A stretch of DNA of 64,000 nt from Strix aluco (lineage: Eukaryota > Chordata > Aves > Strigiformes > Strigidae): NCBI RefSeq assembly GCF_031877795.1, contig NC_133971.1, positions 62,060,463 to 62,124,462 of the forward strand. The letters are read 5' to 3'. How positions within the stretch are numbered: position 1 is the stretch's first letter; each line of letters opens with the position of its first letter. A model generated the notes under the pieces. The model worked only from the letters and a program-made list of their open reading frames with translations, did not search any database and was not told where the DNA came from. The translations under genes were made by a program, and so were the position numbers. Of the stretch, positions 13,832 through 26,295 are shown one piece after another.

Positions 13832-14378
13832 GGGATTGCCGGCGGTGGGAGCCCGCCTCCTTGCGGGTCGCAGCTGGGCTTGTCGGGGAGGAAGGCGGGC
13901 CTGCCCTCCCTCCGCGGGTTGTGCTGCCGGGCCTCTACGCGGGGGCTACGGCCAGCGCCGGGGCGGCTGCTGCTGGAAGCCGCCGAGGAGGCAGGCGGGT
14001 CATTTCATCGGGGTGGCGTCGGTGTTCGGCCTCGCTCCCTGAGAAGAGGGGCGGTGCTGAGGAAGTTAAACGTTACACGCCGCGTTGAGGGAGGGCAGCA
14101 ACGCGGGAAAGGCGCCGGCACCCCTCGGCTGCTGTAGGAGCTGAGGGAAGCCCCCTCCCGCGGAGAGGCGTGGGAGCAGGGTGGTGGGGCGCCCAGCCAG
14201 AGAGACCTCCCCGTATCGGCTGGCTTCGGGTGTTGGTGTTACTGCTAGAAGTGCTGCGTCCTTTAAGTATGGCTCTGGGGTAGAGAGCTCTTTGACATTG
14301 TGTATTCCTGTTCTAAGAAATCATGGAGTGTACATAGTCCCTTCTGTTTCCTGTTGATGTAATCCTGTGTTGAAGGGA

Positions 14379-15310
14379 ATTACAGAATGGTTTGGGTTGG
14401 AAGGGACCTTAAACATCATTTATTTCCACCCCCCCTGCCATGGGCAGGGACACCTTCCACTACACCAGGTTGCTCAAAGCCCCATCCAACCTGGCCTTGA
14501 ACACTTCCAGGGAGGGGGCAGCCACAACTTCTCTGGGTAACCTGCTTCAGTGTCTCACCACCCCCACAGTGAAGAATTTCTGCCTTACGTCTAACCTAAA
14601 TCTACCCTCTTTCAGTTTAAAACTGTTACTCCTTGTCCTATCACTACACCCTCTGATAAAGAGTTCCTCCCCATCTTTCCTTTAGGTCCCCTTTAAGCAC
14701 TGGAAGGCTGCCAGAAGGTCTCCCAGAGCCTTCTCTTCTCCAGGCTCATCAACCCCAACTGTCTCAGCCTGTCCTCATAGGGGAGATGCTCCAGCCCTCT
14801 GATCATCTTCATGGCCTCCTCTGGACTCACTTGAGCAGGTCAATGTCCTTCTTATGTTGGAGCTGAACACAGTACTCCAGGTGGGGTCTCCTGAGAGGGA
14901 AATAAAGGGACAGAATCACTTCCCTTAACCTGCAAGCTACACTTCTGTTGATGCAGCCCAGGATACGGTTGGCTTTCTGGGCTGTGAGCACACATTGCTG
15001 GCTCATAGTTAGTTTTCCATCCACTAATATCCCCAAGTCCTCTGCAGGACTGCTCTCAATTTGCTCAGCCTGTATTTGTGCTCAGGATCACCTTGACTCA
15101 TGTGCAGGACCTTGTTGAACTTCATGAGGTTTGCACAGCCCCACCTCTCCTGCCTGTCCAGGTCCCTCTGGATGGCACATCCCTTCCCTCCAGCGTGTCG
15201 ACCACACCACACAGCTTGGTGTCATCCATGAACTTTCTGAGGGTGCACTTAACCCCACTGTCCATGTCTCCAACAAAGACACTAAACAGCACTGGTATCA
15301 ACACCTAACT
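14379..15310 (-). mobile_element. CR1 LINE 3' fragment
   Basis: On the minus strand this is the 3' part of a CR1 non-LTR retrotransposon. The left end carries the CR1 3' tail (complement of GAATGGTTTGGGTTGGAAGG). Reading leftward, frames at 15304-15122 and 15036-14827 encode pieces of the reverse transcriptase with F-M-D-D in place of the usual F-A-D-D, then a conserved C-terminal stretch (S-Q-Q-C, I-L-G-C-I-N). Frames are interrupted. It is 5'-truncated at about 15.3 kb and lies in FSD1L intron 1. Confidence 0.85.
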
Positions 15311-16003
15311 AATTAGTAAAAGTCTTCTTAGGGTTTTTTTTCCTATGGCTACTGTCCTCTAATTCCCTCTTTCCCTTACTTGCCATCTGCCCCATCAGGG
15401 AAATCACTGAGGAGCAGAGATGTGCCTGGCTAAGGGTTGGGCTTTCTTAAAATGATAGCCTCTACAAAAAGTACCAACTCAGCCTTTTGGCTTTCAGTCT
15501 GGCAGTCAAAAGGGTTTCTGTTACTGTCGCTGTGAAGACTCTGCTTTCCTTAGCTTGGAAGCTGGTTTGTGAGTAGGGTCTGGATAACTAGCACTACCAA
15601 TGGCTTGCAATTTACAGATAACAGATGTCTTTAGTTAACTGTTCATGCACTGCCACTTTGTACTTGTCTGTGATTTGGAAGATGAGATGTGAAATGCCTA
15701 AAAAGTGTGCTTCTGGTAGACACTATGTGAATTTGAATCTGCCTTTGCCTGCTTTATGTGAGATTAGTCTCTAAGAGAAGGAGTAAATGAGGGCTGCAGC
15801 TGTTGTGGGTGCTCTGAGTAGATGTTCCCAAGTGTCATTGATCATATTTGAATTTCAGAGCTGCTCAGAGGTTCTGAATACAGTACTAAAATTGCAGTTG
15901 ATACTGTGTTTTACAACACTTTGCTAATTTGTTGTTGTAACCTGTCTTAAGTACTTCTTCAAACTCCTTCGCAACTTCAGTGTGTGGACACGTGCAGAAG
16001 ATT

Positions 16004-16071
16004 AAATTAATGGAGGCTAACTATGTCCTATTGTTTTAAATTAATGGAGGCTAAGTATGTCCTCTTGTTTC
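16004..16071. repeat. Two-copy 34-bp tandem duplication
   Basis: The unit starting AAATTAATGGAGGCTAA at 16004 is repeated at 16038 with only a few differences. It is intronic with no coding meaning. Confidence 0.85.
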
Positions 16072-16397
16072 AAATTTGATCTGCATATGAAAGTTAGTAT
16101 GACAGAGGATTTTGTCCTAGGCCCAAGCCTGCTTCAGAAATTGTTTTGCATCCAGTCATGTCACATGACTTCAGTATGACCTTGAGCGAGTTGATAACTT
16201 GCTTCTTAAATAGAACTGGTATAATTGTTTAATTTTATCAAAGTTTACTCTAACTTTTATGAGGTGCCCTTCTGCTTCAACAGGTGCTATGTGATGTTAG
16301 TTACCAGCTATTCAAAGAAGGGTGTATTGTCTACTTTCATGCTCCTGGCAAGACTACAAGACACCACATGTTGCAGGGCTCCCTATCCTTTTTCATT

Positions 16398-17392
16398 TGT
16401 TGTGATTTAATCCCAGAGGGCAGTTGAGCACCACACAGCTACTCACTCTCTCCTTGCCCCTTAGGGATGGACAGGAGACAATATAACAACAGACTCAGGA
16501 AATGCAACAAGGATAGGGAGGGATGACTCACCCATTAAGGTCAGGGGCAAGAGACATAATTGATTGGGGAAGAAAAGAATTTGTGTAATTTGAACACCAC
16601 CACCAATTTACCAATCAAAATAGAGTAGGACAGTGAGAAATACAACCACATCTTAAAAAATACCTTCCCCCTACCCCTCCCTTTTTCCCTGGCTCAGCTT
16701 TTCTCCCGATTTCTCTACATCCTCCCCACTCTGTGGTACTGGGGAATGGGGATTGTGGTCAGTTCATCACCTGTGTCTTTGCTGCCCCTTCCGTCTCAGG
16801 GGGAGGACCCCTCACACTCTTTCCCTGCTCCAGCGTGAGGTCCCTCCCATGGGATACAGTCCTTCACAACCTTCTCCAACGTGAGTCCCTCCCATGGGCT
16901 GCAGCTCTTCATGAACTGCTCTAGCATGGGTTCCTGCTGCGGCTCCAGTCCTCCCAGCAACAGACTGTTCCAGCACAGGCTTCTCAGTCTTCTTTGGGTG
17001 CAGCCACCTGCTCTGATGTGGGGTCCTCCACGGGCTGCAGGTGGCATCTGCTCCACTGGTGACCTCTACAGGCTGCAGGGGCACAGCCTGCCCTCTCACC
17101 ACGGGCTGCAGGGGAGTATCTGCTCTGGCACAGCTCTCTCTGTCCTCCGCCTTTCTTCTACTGACCTCAGTGTTTGCATAGGTATCTCCTTCACAACTCC
17201 AACTCCTCCTCCCAGGTTCCCCTTCTTAAATACATTATCGCAGAGGCACAGCCACTGTCCCTAATTGGCTCAGCCTTGGCCAGAGGCAGATCTGACTTAA
17301 AGCCAGGAGAGCTTCAAGAAGCTTCTCACAGGGAGCCAATCCTGTAGCCCCTTCCCCACTACCAAAACCCTGCCACACACAAACCCAGCACA
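16398..17392. mobile_element. LTR, family A copy 1 (about 995 bp)
   Basis: This block belongs to the same family as 30492-31495 and 41402-42133. All start TGT(T/G/C) and end with a CCA.AACC.TGCCAC segment then CCCAG/CAATACA. The middle contains repeated modules with CCCATGGGCTGCAG and GAACTGCTCC-like words. No internal retroviral genes adjoin it, so it is a solo LTR. No matching duplication was found at these borders. Confidence 0.7.
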
Positions 17393-20209
17393 GATATACT
17401 TTTATGTTCTTCATCCCTTGTGTATCCACACTGTTGCTTTACGAATGCCATGCATTTTTTATGCAAGATTCAGAGAATAAGAATAGGACATAAAAGTGAA
17501 AAGCAGTAGGAAGCTCACTGATAGCAGCAAAAATAACTTCTGTAATAAACATGCCATAGTATTTTGAAAATGAATTTGACACTAACCTCACTTAACACAT
17601 GCTAGCCAGAGAGAAAGCTAAAAGAAAATAATTGTAATAGGATACTAAGAAATACATTCATCAGTGGGCAATAGATTTAAATTTTCTTCGGTGTAGAAAT
17701 ACCGAGAAGCTTTACTGAGCTTGGTGCTGTTGTAATTCTTTTATGAAGTAACTTAAAATGTAAGCCTCAACTGCTACTCATGTTGGTAATTTTTCCAGCA
17801 CACCCTTTTAGTTACATGTAATTGTAGTGACTTTTGAGAAATTCCCGTTAAAGGAAGAAATGGCAACAGTGCAGTGTTTTGACTTTGGCATGTGTCTTTG
17901 TATGTTTGGAAGAAAATCTATTTAGTACATATTAAGTGATTAGGAAATTACATTAGAAAATATTGTATGTTAGCAATTCCTAAAAACTCACTTTCTGTTC
18001 TGGTGGCTTGTGCGTTGGTGTTTAAGGGAAATTCTGTCTACTGCTGGTGGATATTGTTAGGCCTTTTACACCTGTTTGTAGAAGGTGTCTAATCTTGTTT
18101 GCGTTTGACCAAACCTGGTGGAATTTCTGTTTGGAGAAATGGGTAGCTTACTTAAAGCCATAGTGATCCCTGTTTGGTCAGCTGACTTTAACTTTAGATG
18201 TAGTGGAAGACCTTATTTGACAGCTCTATCTTCCAGGTGCTGCCATGTATTTGGCTGCGTAAAGGCTTTCTAAGCATTCCTCACATGTAGCTAGTTTCCT
18301 TTAATCGTATGTAGCTATAAAAACAAAACCCATTGTTCAGTACTACGTACAAGAAGACTAACTTTTTTTTTTTTTTCCCATGTGGTACAACTGAATAAGC
18401 CCTAAAATCCTAGCTGAAAGAGGATTGGGAGTTTTCTTGTTCATCCAAATTGAGTTATGTTTATAGGATCTAAGGCTTAACTGTTGGCTGTCTGACACGC
18501 AAAAGCAATTGTCTCTGGTCAGTAGTGAATGCAGAAACAGCTGGTTGGACAATGGTGTTTCATCTGCCATTCTGAAGTATACAAAATTGTCTTTAAACAT
18601 GCTCAGTTTTAACCAAACAATTAAAAGATTCTGTAACAAAGTGGTCAAGACTTGCTGTACTCTTTATTTCTGAAACAAGTCAATCCGGTCTTGTTTCTCT
18701 TCCTCAGAGTCCCAATTTCAGTCATTGCTAGCTGGTCCATTATATCTTTATGTAACACTGTCACAATGCCTGCGGTAAAAGCAGTAAAATTTCACTTTCC
18801 TTTGCTAGAGGTTTAACTTTGTGAGCACAGTGCTATGCAAATAGGCAACGGGCCGGCGTACCAATAAATACGTCATTGCAGATTCATTGAAAACTGCCGA
18901 GGAAGGCATCAGAAGAAACAGGTATGAGCATGGCTTAGGACTAGTGGAGAGATTCCTTATGCAGGATGTAGTGTTGAGGTTTGCTGTGGATGTTGTGAAA
19001 GGATAAAGTATTTTTCCTGCTTTTTAGCAAACAAATGTGATCTAAGTAGTAAATGGTTATTAAGAAATTGCTTATGGGAGGGACTTCTGCGCCATCTTTT
19101 TGGTGATCTGGCTGTTTTTAAGTTGTGCTTATTAGCTCCCCATGCCTCGATTTCCTAAATGTTGTCAAGTAACAATGTTAAGCTGAGCAACTTGAAACTC
19201 TGAGTCCAGCTGATTAATAATGTCTTAATTATAATTGAGACAGGTTTTACTTTTTTTTTAAGAACAAAATCTAGCATTTTAGACTCAGATTTGTTTCTAG
19301 AACTTATTATCAACCAGCCTGGATTAAATAACAGAAGATTCTTAGTTACCTCCTCACCCTCTCCTTTATTTTTACTTACATATGCTGATACGCTCTGCAC
19401 CATAATTATACTTGACTTAGTTTTAAGTAGCAAGCATTGATGTGTGTTTGTCATTCTTAGAATATGTGACTGGCTATTCAATAAAATTAGGCTTGGTGAT
19501 CTAATTTAAAAGTGCATTTTGATGTGCTTAACAGTTTTGCCCACTTTTTCGTAGCTGGAGAGTACACCACAGAAATAACCTTGATTCTCTTTCTCAGCTA
19601 TCAGTAACCTTTCCTCTTTGAGGTTACTTTTAATTGGAAGATATAAATTATTTGCCAAAATAATCTACCTCTTGCGGCATAAATTTACAAATCACTGTTA
19701 CAGCTTTATTCTGTATATAGAATAAACTGTCAGGTTAGTTATTTAACACTAGATTCTTTTGACAGTAGAAAATGCTATTTTTTCTTTTGGGTTAACTTTT
19801 ACCAACTTTTTTTTTTCTTTCTTGGTTCTTTATTTAGTTGTGCAAGTGCCAGCTTTCTCATCTGGAGAAGTTGTAGAGGGCAGACTGTGGTGCCAGTAGG
19901 TAAACTGGTTAGATGACTTGGGAGTTGCAGTATGATGTGTGGCAAAGCATGTGAAACAGTGGTGTATCATAAAACAGATTCTTGATTTATCTTAAACTAA
20001 CAGCTAGAGATGCTTAGTTTGGTGGAATGCTTTTTAGACCTTTGATACTCTTGTCTAACAAAATGTGTTTCTTGATCCCATCAGAATAAGAGTTGAATTC
20101 ACCACAACTGAAATGTGTATGATGAATTTCCATATATGTTGAAATGGTGATGGTTAAAAAAATTGCAGGGTTCTTTTACAACTTCTCTCATTTGTTTTTG
20201 TAATGCTAG

Positions 20210-20288
20210 GAGTCTCTGCAAAGGATTGCCTCTAGTGAAGAAAAATGGTGAAATTCACAACTTCATTGATGCAATGAAAAATGTTCAG
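20210..20288 (+). pseudogene. FSD1L: FSD1L exon 2, frameshifted
   Basis: The acceptor (ctag) ends at 20209 and the donor GT starts at 20289. The block opens E-S-L-Q-R-I-A-S and in a second frame continues V-K-K-N-G-E-I-H-N-F-I-D, corresponding to the human E-A-L-Q-R-I...N-K-N-D-E-I-Q-N-F-I-D stretch. The two halves lie in different frames. Between R and the E-I pair there are 25 nt where about 30 are expected. Reading straight through meets TGA at 20249. Confidence 0.8.
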
Positions 20289-21209
20289 GTATATATATTA
20301 AGGCTCATAGGTTGTAGCTGAGAGGGGAGCAAATTTCCAGTTTTGTCAGTCTCAAACTGTTTTGGTAGTGTGTAAGGGATGGGCTATAAGAATCAGGTTT
20401 AAAATATATCTTCATGTTGGAACCAGATAGAAAAACATTTTATTTTTAAAGTCTGTCTCTAGTTGAAAGGTATGGTAGTTTTATTTTTCATGTGAAAAGC
20501 TATTGTAGGATTTGATTTGTATGGAAGAGAGAATCTGGATTGTGATACAAGATCTCAAACTCCTGTTAGTTGGAAGTAGTCTATCTTTTTTAGACCTCTA
20601 CTCTGCTTGGCAGACTGAAAAATGAGACCATCCTGATACTTGAGAGAAAATTCTTTGCTCTTTCTGTTTTCAGTAATTGCAAATTGTTGGGCTTAAGTCA
20701 GAGCTAATTTTTAGAGTGCTACACTAGGATGAGGTTTAGGTTCCTTTGGGCTATCAGTAAGCCATAAATTGTTTCGTGTTTAAGCTGAGCCAAATAAACT
20801 GCAGAAGTTGAAATCATTCAGCAGATCTTTAAACTGGCTTCTTGAGGGCAGTTTTTAGTGTCAGATGAAACCATTTGAAACTGGTTAACTACCTCCTTAC
20901 AAACATCTAGCAGTCCATATATAATTGTGAGAGGGAAACCAAGGCCTTTTGGCATGGAACAAAGTTCCCAAGTATGTTGGTTCTGTGCAAGTTTGAGTAT
21001 CAGAATTTTCATGGATTTTGGTCTTAAGTGTCCTGATGTAAAGTCTGCTTAGGAGGTGTCCATCATTCCTAATGTTTTTTCCCTTTTGACAAGGTGAGGA
21101 GCAGTGGTCATGGCAAAGCATGCTTGGGCAAACAACGTGATCTTCAGTGTAAAAGACTAGTCTGCATTGTTTCCCATACAAATTGCAGCAGTTTCAATTC
21201 TCTTCTCAG

Positions 21210-21340
21210 ATAAGCTCTTCTAATGCAGTCACTGATTTGGAGAAAGAATTTGATGGTCTGTGTTCTGTGTTGGTAAAATGAAGTGGTGTATGACCAGCAG
21301 TATTCAATGAGAAGAGGCTTAGAAACTTCATACCCTGCAG
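21210..21340 (+). pseudogene. FSD1L: FSD1L exon 3 with three stops
   Basis: Bounded by AG before 21210 and GT at 21341. Translation gives S-S-S-N-A-V-T-D-L-E-K-E-F-D, aligning with the coiled-coil segment N-S-S-N-I-L-S-E-L-D-E-E-F-D of human FSD1L. The frame then hits TGA at 21279. In the frame that matches the exon end (E-E-A-stop-K...L-Q) there are TGA at 21308 and TAG at 21320. The exon is 131 nt where 132 is expected, so it also carries a net -1 shift. Confidence 0.85.
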
Positions 21341-22038
21341 GTAACTATATCTGTAAATTTCTGCAGCTGAGTAGAAGCAGTTTTAAGCTGCTATTTTAAA
21401 TCTCAGCTGAAAGTGAGATTTTGATAGTGTTGCAAGAGATACAGTAAGTGTAAGGTAAATGTTGTCTGTGATATAGGTACTTCTCTGGTCCCTTCTTCTA
21501 GGCTACTTCATGGTCTCTAGCATATTTATGTTCTCAACGTTATGTAGAAAGGAAGTGGTATTACCTGTAGAGGTTACAGGTGGAGAGTGGCTGCACAGAA
21601 GCAGACTTAGCTGGTTGGGGATAAAATAATTTCATTTTTCAAGGCTACTGCTACATTAAACAGTATCAGTTCATTGATAAAGTGCAGTTCTTTAAGTAGA
21701 AATTGTGGTGCACACAGGTGTAAGCATTCTTTGCTTCTGAAATCCTGATGTTGGGAGAAACAGGCCATAGAATGAAATCTAGCTTTTAAGTCAGACTTCA
21801 TCACCAATTCAACTTTTTCCCCTTTGAATTAGAGGATGTGCCATGTATCACTGTGCACTTGTCAAGCTCAGTGAAGTTCTAGTTAACACAATGTGTCAGA
21901 GGTAATAGCCTTGATTAGATAAGGTAGTAAGTTGTTACAAATGCATAGTAAAGTCATGGAGTTCTAGGACTGGTAGTTTATAAACCACTTTTTTGATGTG
22001 AATACATCAGTTATCTGTACTTTTTGCTTTTGCTTCAG

Positions 22039-22170
22039 AATCAGGTTGACCAGTGTTTAATGCTCTAGAGAGTTCTGAGGATCTCCTGAAACTTGTTATG
22101 CAGTCACTGAACCTGAAGGAGCCTGCAGAATTCTTAACAGCAGAATATTGAACAGATGTGCATAAGACAG
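22039..22170 (+). pseudogene. FSD1L: FSD1L exon 4, frameshift and stop
   Basis: It follows an acceptor ending at 22038. After N-Q-V-D-Q-C the frame slips by one base near 22055, then reads N-A-L-E-S-S-E-D-L-L-K and S-L-N-L-K-E-P-A-E-F, matching human N-A-L-E-N-S-E-E-L-L-E and S-L-D-I-K-E-P-E-E-F. TGA at 22149 replaces a Gln codon. No GT is present at the expected 3' border (AACAG followed by AT, or GACAG followed by AT), so the end coordinate is approximate. Confidence 0.8.
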
Positions 22171-22657
22171 ATTTGATATTTGTCTTAATTTGAAATATCC
22201 TTTGCATTACTGTACTGGACCCTGCCAACTTACCCAGAATACCAAAAGTGAGGGTAAAGATGCATGTAAAAATACATGTAATGTTCTGTTGAGGAGGCCA
22301 AGTCAAGCACTAGTCTTGAATTTTTACACAATGTCTAATACACTAAGTTTTTTCTTATTTAAAGTGAGGGGGGAGGGAAAGGAATGCCTTCTCCTGTACA
22401 ACTGTTAGTGTTAAGCAAACTTGCACTGATATAAGTAAGTAAACCCAGAAAGTGAGGGTGAAATAAATCTCTCTAAACCAGAACCAAGACTCGCAAAATA
22501 TGTGGTGGCCAGCATTCAAAGCTGCAGCAAGTGATCTGTCAGTTGCCCAGGGCTCTTACGTGGCACTTGCACAGACTCTGTATTCTAGCTGCAGCCATCC
22601 ATGGATGACGAGATGTTTGTTTTGCAGAACTTCATGCAAGCTTGTGAGAGACTGAAA

Positions 22658-23309
22658 TGTCAAATGACTGTCTCAAAGCTTGCTTGTGTCTGTGCAAACC
22701 TCAAGGACAAGCTGTGGCCTTTGGATTAGTCTAAGGAAGCAGGAGTGTATCAAAGGATGCACCCCCCACTCCCTTGCAGTTGCGTTGTCAGACTCCTTAG
22801 ATAAGCCTCACAGGGGGAGACATGGACTGAGTAAAATCAAATGTTTATCACTGGGTCCATGGTGTAGCCATTTGTGGCTCTATTGTGTACGCCAGACTCC
22901 ATTCATGCATTGCTAATGAACTGACAAGAGGTGAGCATTTCTGCCCCGGAAGCTGATGATTGCTCAAGAAGCATGAAGTCAGCAAAAACCTGTGGGACCA
23001 GAGGAAAAACTAAAGGTGGGCAGATAATGCTAATCAGCTGATACAATGCAACAGAAAACTTTGCTGTGTGTGCACCCACCACCGAAGCACTGAAGACTGA
23101 GGACCAACAGGACGCTGCTGGATCCATGGTGGTGACTATTCTTACAACTCTATTCTGGATGCTTGCTTGATTTCTGTCTTTTCCTTCCATTCTGCCCTAT
23201 CGCTACTACTGTTCACTTTTACTAATAAAAACTATTTTGGGCGTACAGCATTTGACCTCGTCTGTGTCTTAATCTTGCTCTTGGGATCATATTGAAACCC
23301 CCCCTGACA
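22658..23309 (+). mobile_element. LTR-like element (about 650 bp)
   Basis: The right end ...CCCTGACA, AATAAA at 23224 and a following GT/T-rich stretch fit an LTR in + orientation. The left border is a guess at a TGTCAAATG start. It stands directly left of the inverted LTR piece at 23327 and differs from it, so it is a separate element. No duplication was found. Confidence 0.45.
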
Positions 23310-23326
23310 TTGGATCAGGACAAAGC

Positions 23327-23531
23327 TGTTGAAACAGAGTTGACTAAGCAGTAAAGTTTTTTTTACTGTTAAGCAGGTATTCTTTATCAGCAGCGCTGGG
23401 GTTGTCCTGGGGATTCTCCACCATAAGGGCTCCCCAGAACTAGCAAGGGACATCAGTTTACATACACACAAACCATACATATTCATTAGATTTCCTGGAA
23501 AGGGGTGTCTTACGATGATGAGTTCCCTGAG
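23327..23531 (-). mobile_element. Inverted partial LTR of the 23.7-28.6 kb provirus
   Basis: This is the reverse complement of the last about 200 bp of the provirus 3' LTR (about 28370-28574). Over about 145 bp (23387-23531) I count only three mismatches. It begins TGTTGAAAC, the complement of an LTR 3' end, and stops abruptly at GAGTTCCC. It points opposite to the provirus coding strand although it sits where the 5' LTR should be. Confidence 0.85.
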
Positions 23532-23866
23532 TGCCTCTGTTCATCTCCTCAGAATTTGTAGTGAATAAATGTTTGGTAAGACGAGTGTTTGTATTTGGTA
23601 ACTTTATATGCTAAATACCTCTGATTGCCTGAAAAGCAAACAGATGTTTGTGAAAGAAATGGTTTAAAATTTTAAAGTTTAACACTTATTGACTTGCTTT
23701 GTAACCTGAATTTGCATGATTGTGCGTGCGAGCAAGAGGTACAAATAAGTGCGAAGCGAATGCGGAGTCTGGATCCGCAGTTCTGTTATCCCGTGAGAGA
23801 CACAGCCAGAGAAGGACAAAGCGATTGATAAATAAGTGTTGTGATCTTAATATGTAATTTGAATGA

Positions 23867-24660
23867 ATGTGGGAACCCAGGTGGTGTCTGTTACACCCAG
23901 AAAATGATTATAAATGTTTGTATGTTTTAGAATGTATGTGGTGTGAGCAAAAGCTATGGGTCGAGTTTGGGCAGGATATTGACTGCCCTAAGTGTCAGGT
24001 CTGGACTTCCTGGGAAAACAGAGAATGCTGTTTGTATGTGGTAAAGGTGGTTTGTGGTTGGAGGAATAGAAATAAACATTGGAAGGATATAGGAGGGTCT
24101 GCAGGTGGTGTAAGTAATAGAAAGACTTTGATAAAGTATTGTAATCAGTGGTGGCCATTGTATAAGTTAGAGGATGGAGAAAAATGGCCCAGGAATGGTA
24201 CTTTAAAATATGATATTTTGCTGCAATTGATGTTGTTCCTAAGACAAGAGGAAAAGTGGGATGAGGTGATGTACGCAGATATGTTTTTCACCTTAAGAAA
24301 TCATCCTGAATGGCAAAAAGAGTGTGGTATAAATTTGGCCCCCCAGGATCCCCTTGTCTTGTCTTTAGAAAAGGATAAAGAGGGAACAGGGAAAGTTGAA
24401 GCAATGTTGTTCAGCATGTAGTATTGGAGAAAGATGTCTAAAAGTGAAGGACCGGGGAGATGAAGAAAAGTAAGTAGAACTATAGCTACGGCAACAATTG
24501 CAGCATTAGAGCAAAGTGCGGGACCGCAGAGACTCCCTGGAGGCAGAGGTAGAGGAGGACCTCTTGTGGGAGCTCGAGGAAGTTTCCGAACAACACTGCG
24601 ATCAGGTCAGTGTGCTTATCGTGGGGAGCAAGGACATTGGAAAAAGTAATGTCCTAAACT
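23867..24660 (+). pseudogene. Retroviral gag remnant
   Basis: A 184-codon frame (23867-24421) holds a capsid-like Trp/Pro-rich segment (W-P-R-N-G-T near 24186-24203, F-F-T-L-R-N-H-P-E-W near 24285-24314). Beyond its stop, an Arg/Gly-rich run at about 24540-24600 leads into one zinc-knuckle relic at about 24608-24655 with G-H-W-K-K and C-P, in which the second cysteine is Arg and a stop follows K-K. One knuckle fits gammaretrovirus nucleocapsid. No intact gag start was found. The family assignment of the capsid part is tentative. Confidence 0.6.
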
Positions 24661-24779
24661 GAGAAAAGTGAAGTCTGAAGTGGTTGCTGAAGTAGAATGA
24701 CGGGGACCTGAGGAATCTACCCTAGCGGATCCACTGGTTACAAAAAAACTAGGGAACAGGGATAAGGAGAGCCTCTTAC

Positions 24780-26100
24780 TCTGTTTTGAGCCAACGTTTG
24801 ATACCTATGGACAGAGATTTTGTAACTGGCTGGAACAACTGGCCAGACTGAAAAGGCTTTCTTTATGCACCTATAAAGAATAAATTAGGAAAACAAATAG
24901 GTATACATAAGTTTCTTTATTTGCCTGGATCCCCTAAACCATTATTAGGGAGAGACCTGTTAGAACTAGGAGCGAAGATTATTTTTGGTGTTGACGGAAT
25001 TGAGTTTAAAATAAAGGAGGACCAAGTAATCAAAATTTTAAGTTTGTCTTTGTTACAGACTGAAAAGGAGAGCACAATACCAACAGAAATTTTGTACCAG
25101 GTATATCCGGGAGTGTGGACTTCCGGAATACCAGGTAAGGCTAAGAATGCCAAATTAATAGACATCAAATTAAAACCAGGAGCTGCTCTGGTGAGGATTA
25201 AACAGTTTCCTTTGCGTGCAGAAGATCGAATAGGGATAAAGAAATTATTGATAAATTTTTGCAATTCGGACTCTTAATTGAATGTGAATCAGAGTATAAT
25301 ACCCCTATCTTACATGTAAAGAAACCCAATGGCAAGAGCTGTAGATTAGTTCGGGATTTAAGTGCAATAAACAAAATTGATTAATGATGTGACCTATATC
25401 CTGTGGTGGCAAATCCTTATACTTTGTTAACTAAATTGAAAGGAGATCAAGTATGGTTTACCGTATTGGATCTAAAGTCTGCCTGGCCTTAGCAACAGAA
25501 AGCCAGAAATTATTTGCTTTTGAATGGGAAAACCCTGATAACAGGGAGAAAAACACAGTTAACCTGGACAGTGTCACCACAAGGTTTTAAAAACTGTCCC
25601 ACTATCTTTGGGAATCAATTGGCCCAGGAACTTGAAACCTGGACCCCTCCCTCACCAGAAGGAACTTTACTACAATATGTAGATGACCTTTTAATAGCCA
25701 CAAGGACGAAGGAAGATTGGGTACAATGGACTGTCAGTTTGCTTAATTTTCTGGGATTTAGTGGATATTGAGTCTCTCAACAGAAAGCTCAACTGGTCCA
25801 GCAGCAAGTGACCTAGTTAGGATTTGAGATTTTGGGAGGACAATGAGAACTGGGATCGGAGAGGAAAGAGGCCATCTGTTGCACGCCCAAACCTAAGATG
25901 GTAAAAGAGCTCCGAACTCTCCTCAGGATGACAGGTTGGTGCCGATTGTGGATAAATAATTATGGACTTTTGGTAAAGCCGTTGTATACCTTGCTAAAGG
26001 AAAACCCATGAAGATTAATGTGGACCGGAGAGGCTAGAAAGACATTTGAACAATTAAAGAAGGAATTAATAAGAGCTCCTGCCATGGGCCTCCTGGTGTT
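24780..26100 (+). pseudogene. Retroviral protease/reverse transcriptase remnant
   Basis: A protease-end signature (L-L-G-R-D-L-L) lies at about 24939-24959 within the open frame 24921-25277. Reverse transcriptase pieces follow: a frame at 25514-25771 with P-Q-G-F-K-N and the catalytic Y-V-D-D at 25676-25687. Stops occur between pieces (for example TAA at 25275 and TAG near 25491), so the enzyme cannot be made in one piece. Confidence 0.8.
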
Positions 26101-26295
26101 TCTAAACCCTTTTGGTTGTTCTCACATGAGAAACAAGGCATAGCACTGGGAGTGCTGGCCCAGCAGCTGGGACCCTATAAGCAGGCAGTTCCTTAATTTT
26201 CTAAGCTACTGGATGAATTGAGCAAAGGATGGCCCAGATGTGTGAGAGCAGTCACAGCAGTTGTTCTCAACATTCAAGAAGCCTGAAAGTTTACT

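Larger units (their letters stand above)
13190..14230 (+). promoter_or_regulatory. CpG island and presumed promoter of FSD1L
   Basis: GC content and CpG density rise sharply here, and GGGCGG-type boxes are frequent. There is no obvious TATA box. The first FSD1L codons (ATG at 13817) lie inside the island, so the promoter is probably upstream of about 13.8 kb. A near-uninterrupted G-run spans about 13623-13666, followed by a (GA)n repeat to about 13694. The long frames on both strands through the island are a by-product of few AT-rich stop codons, not genes. Confidence 0.75.

Noticed and set aside
13166-14137. Open frames of 190-246 codons on both strands in the CpG island
   Set aside because: They overlap each other in several frames, are Pro/Arg/Gly/Ala-rich, run through the G-run and GA repeat, and match no protein. 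GC-rich DNA lacks stops.
24917-25264. Minus-strand 115-codon frame
   Set aside because: Antisense to the protease/reverse transcriptase region with clear + strand motifs.
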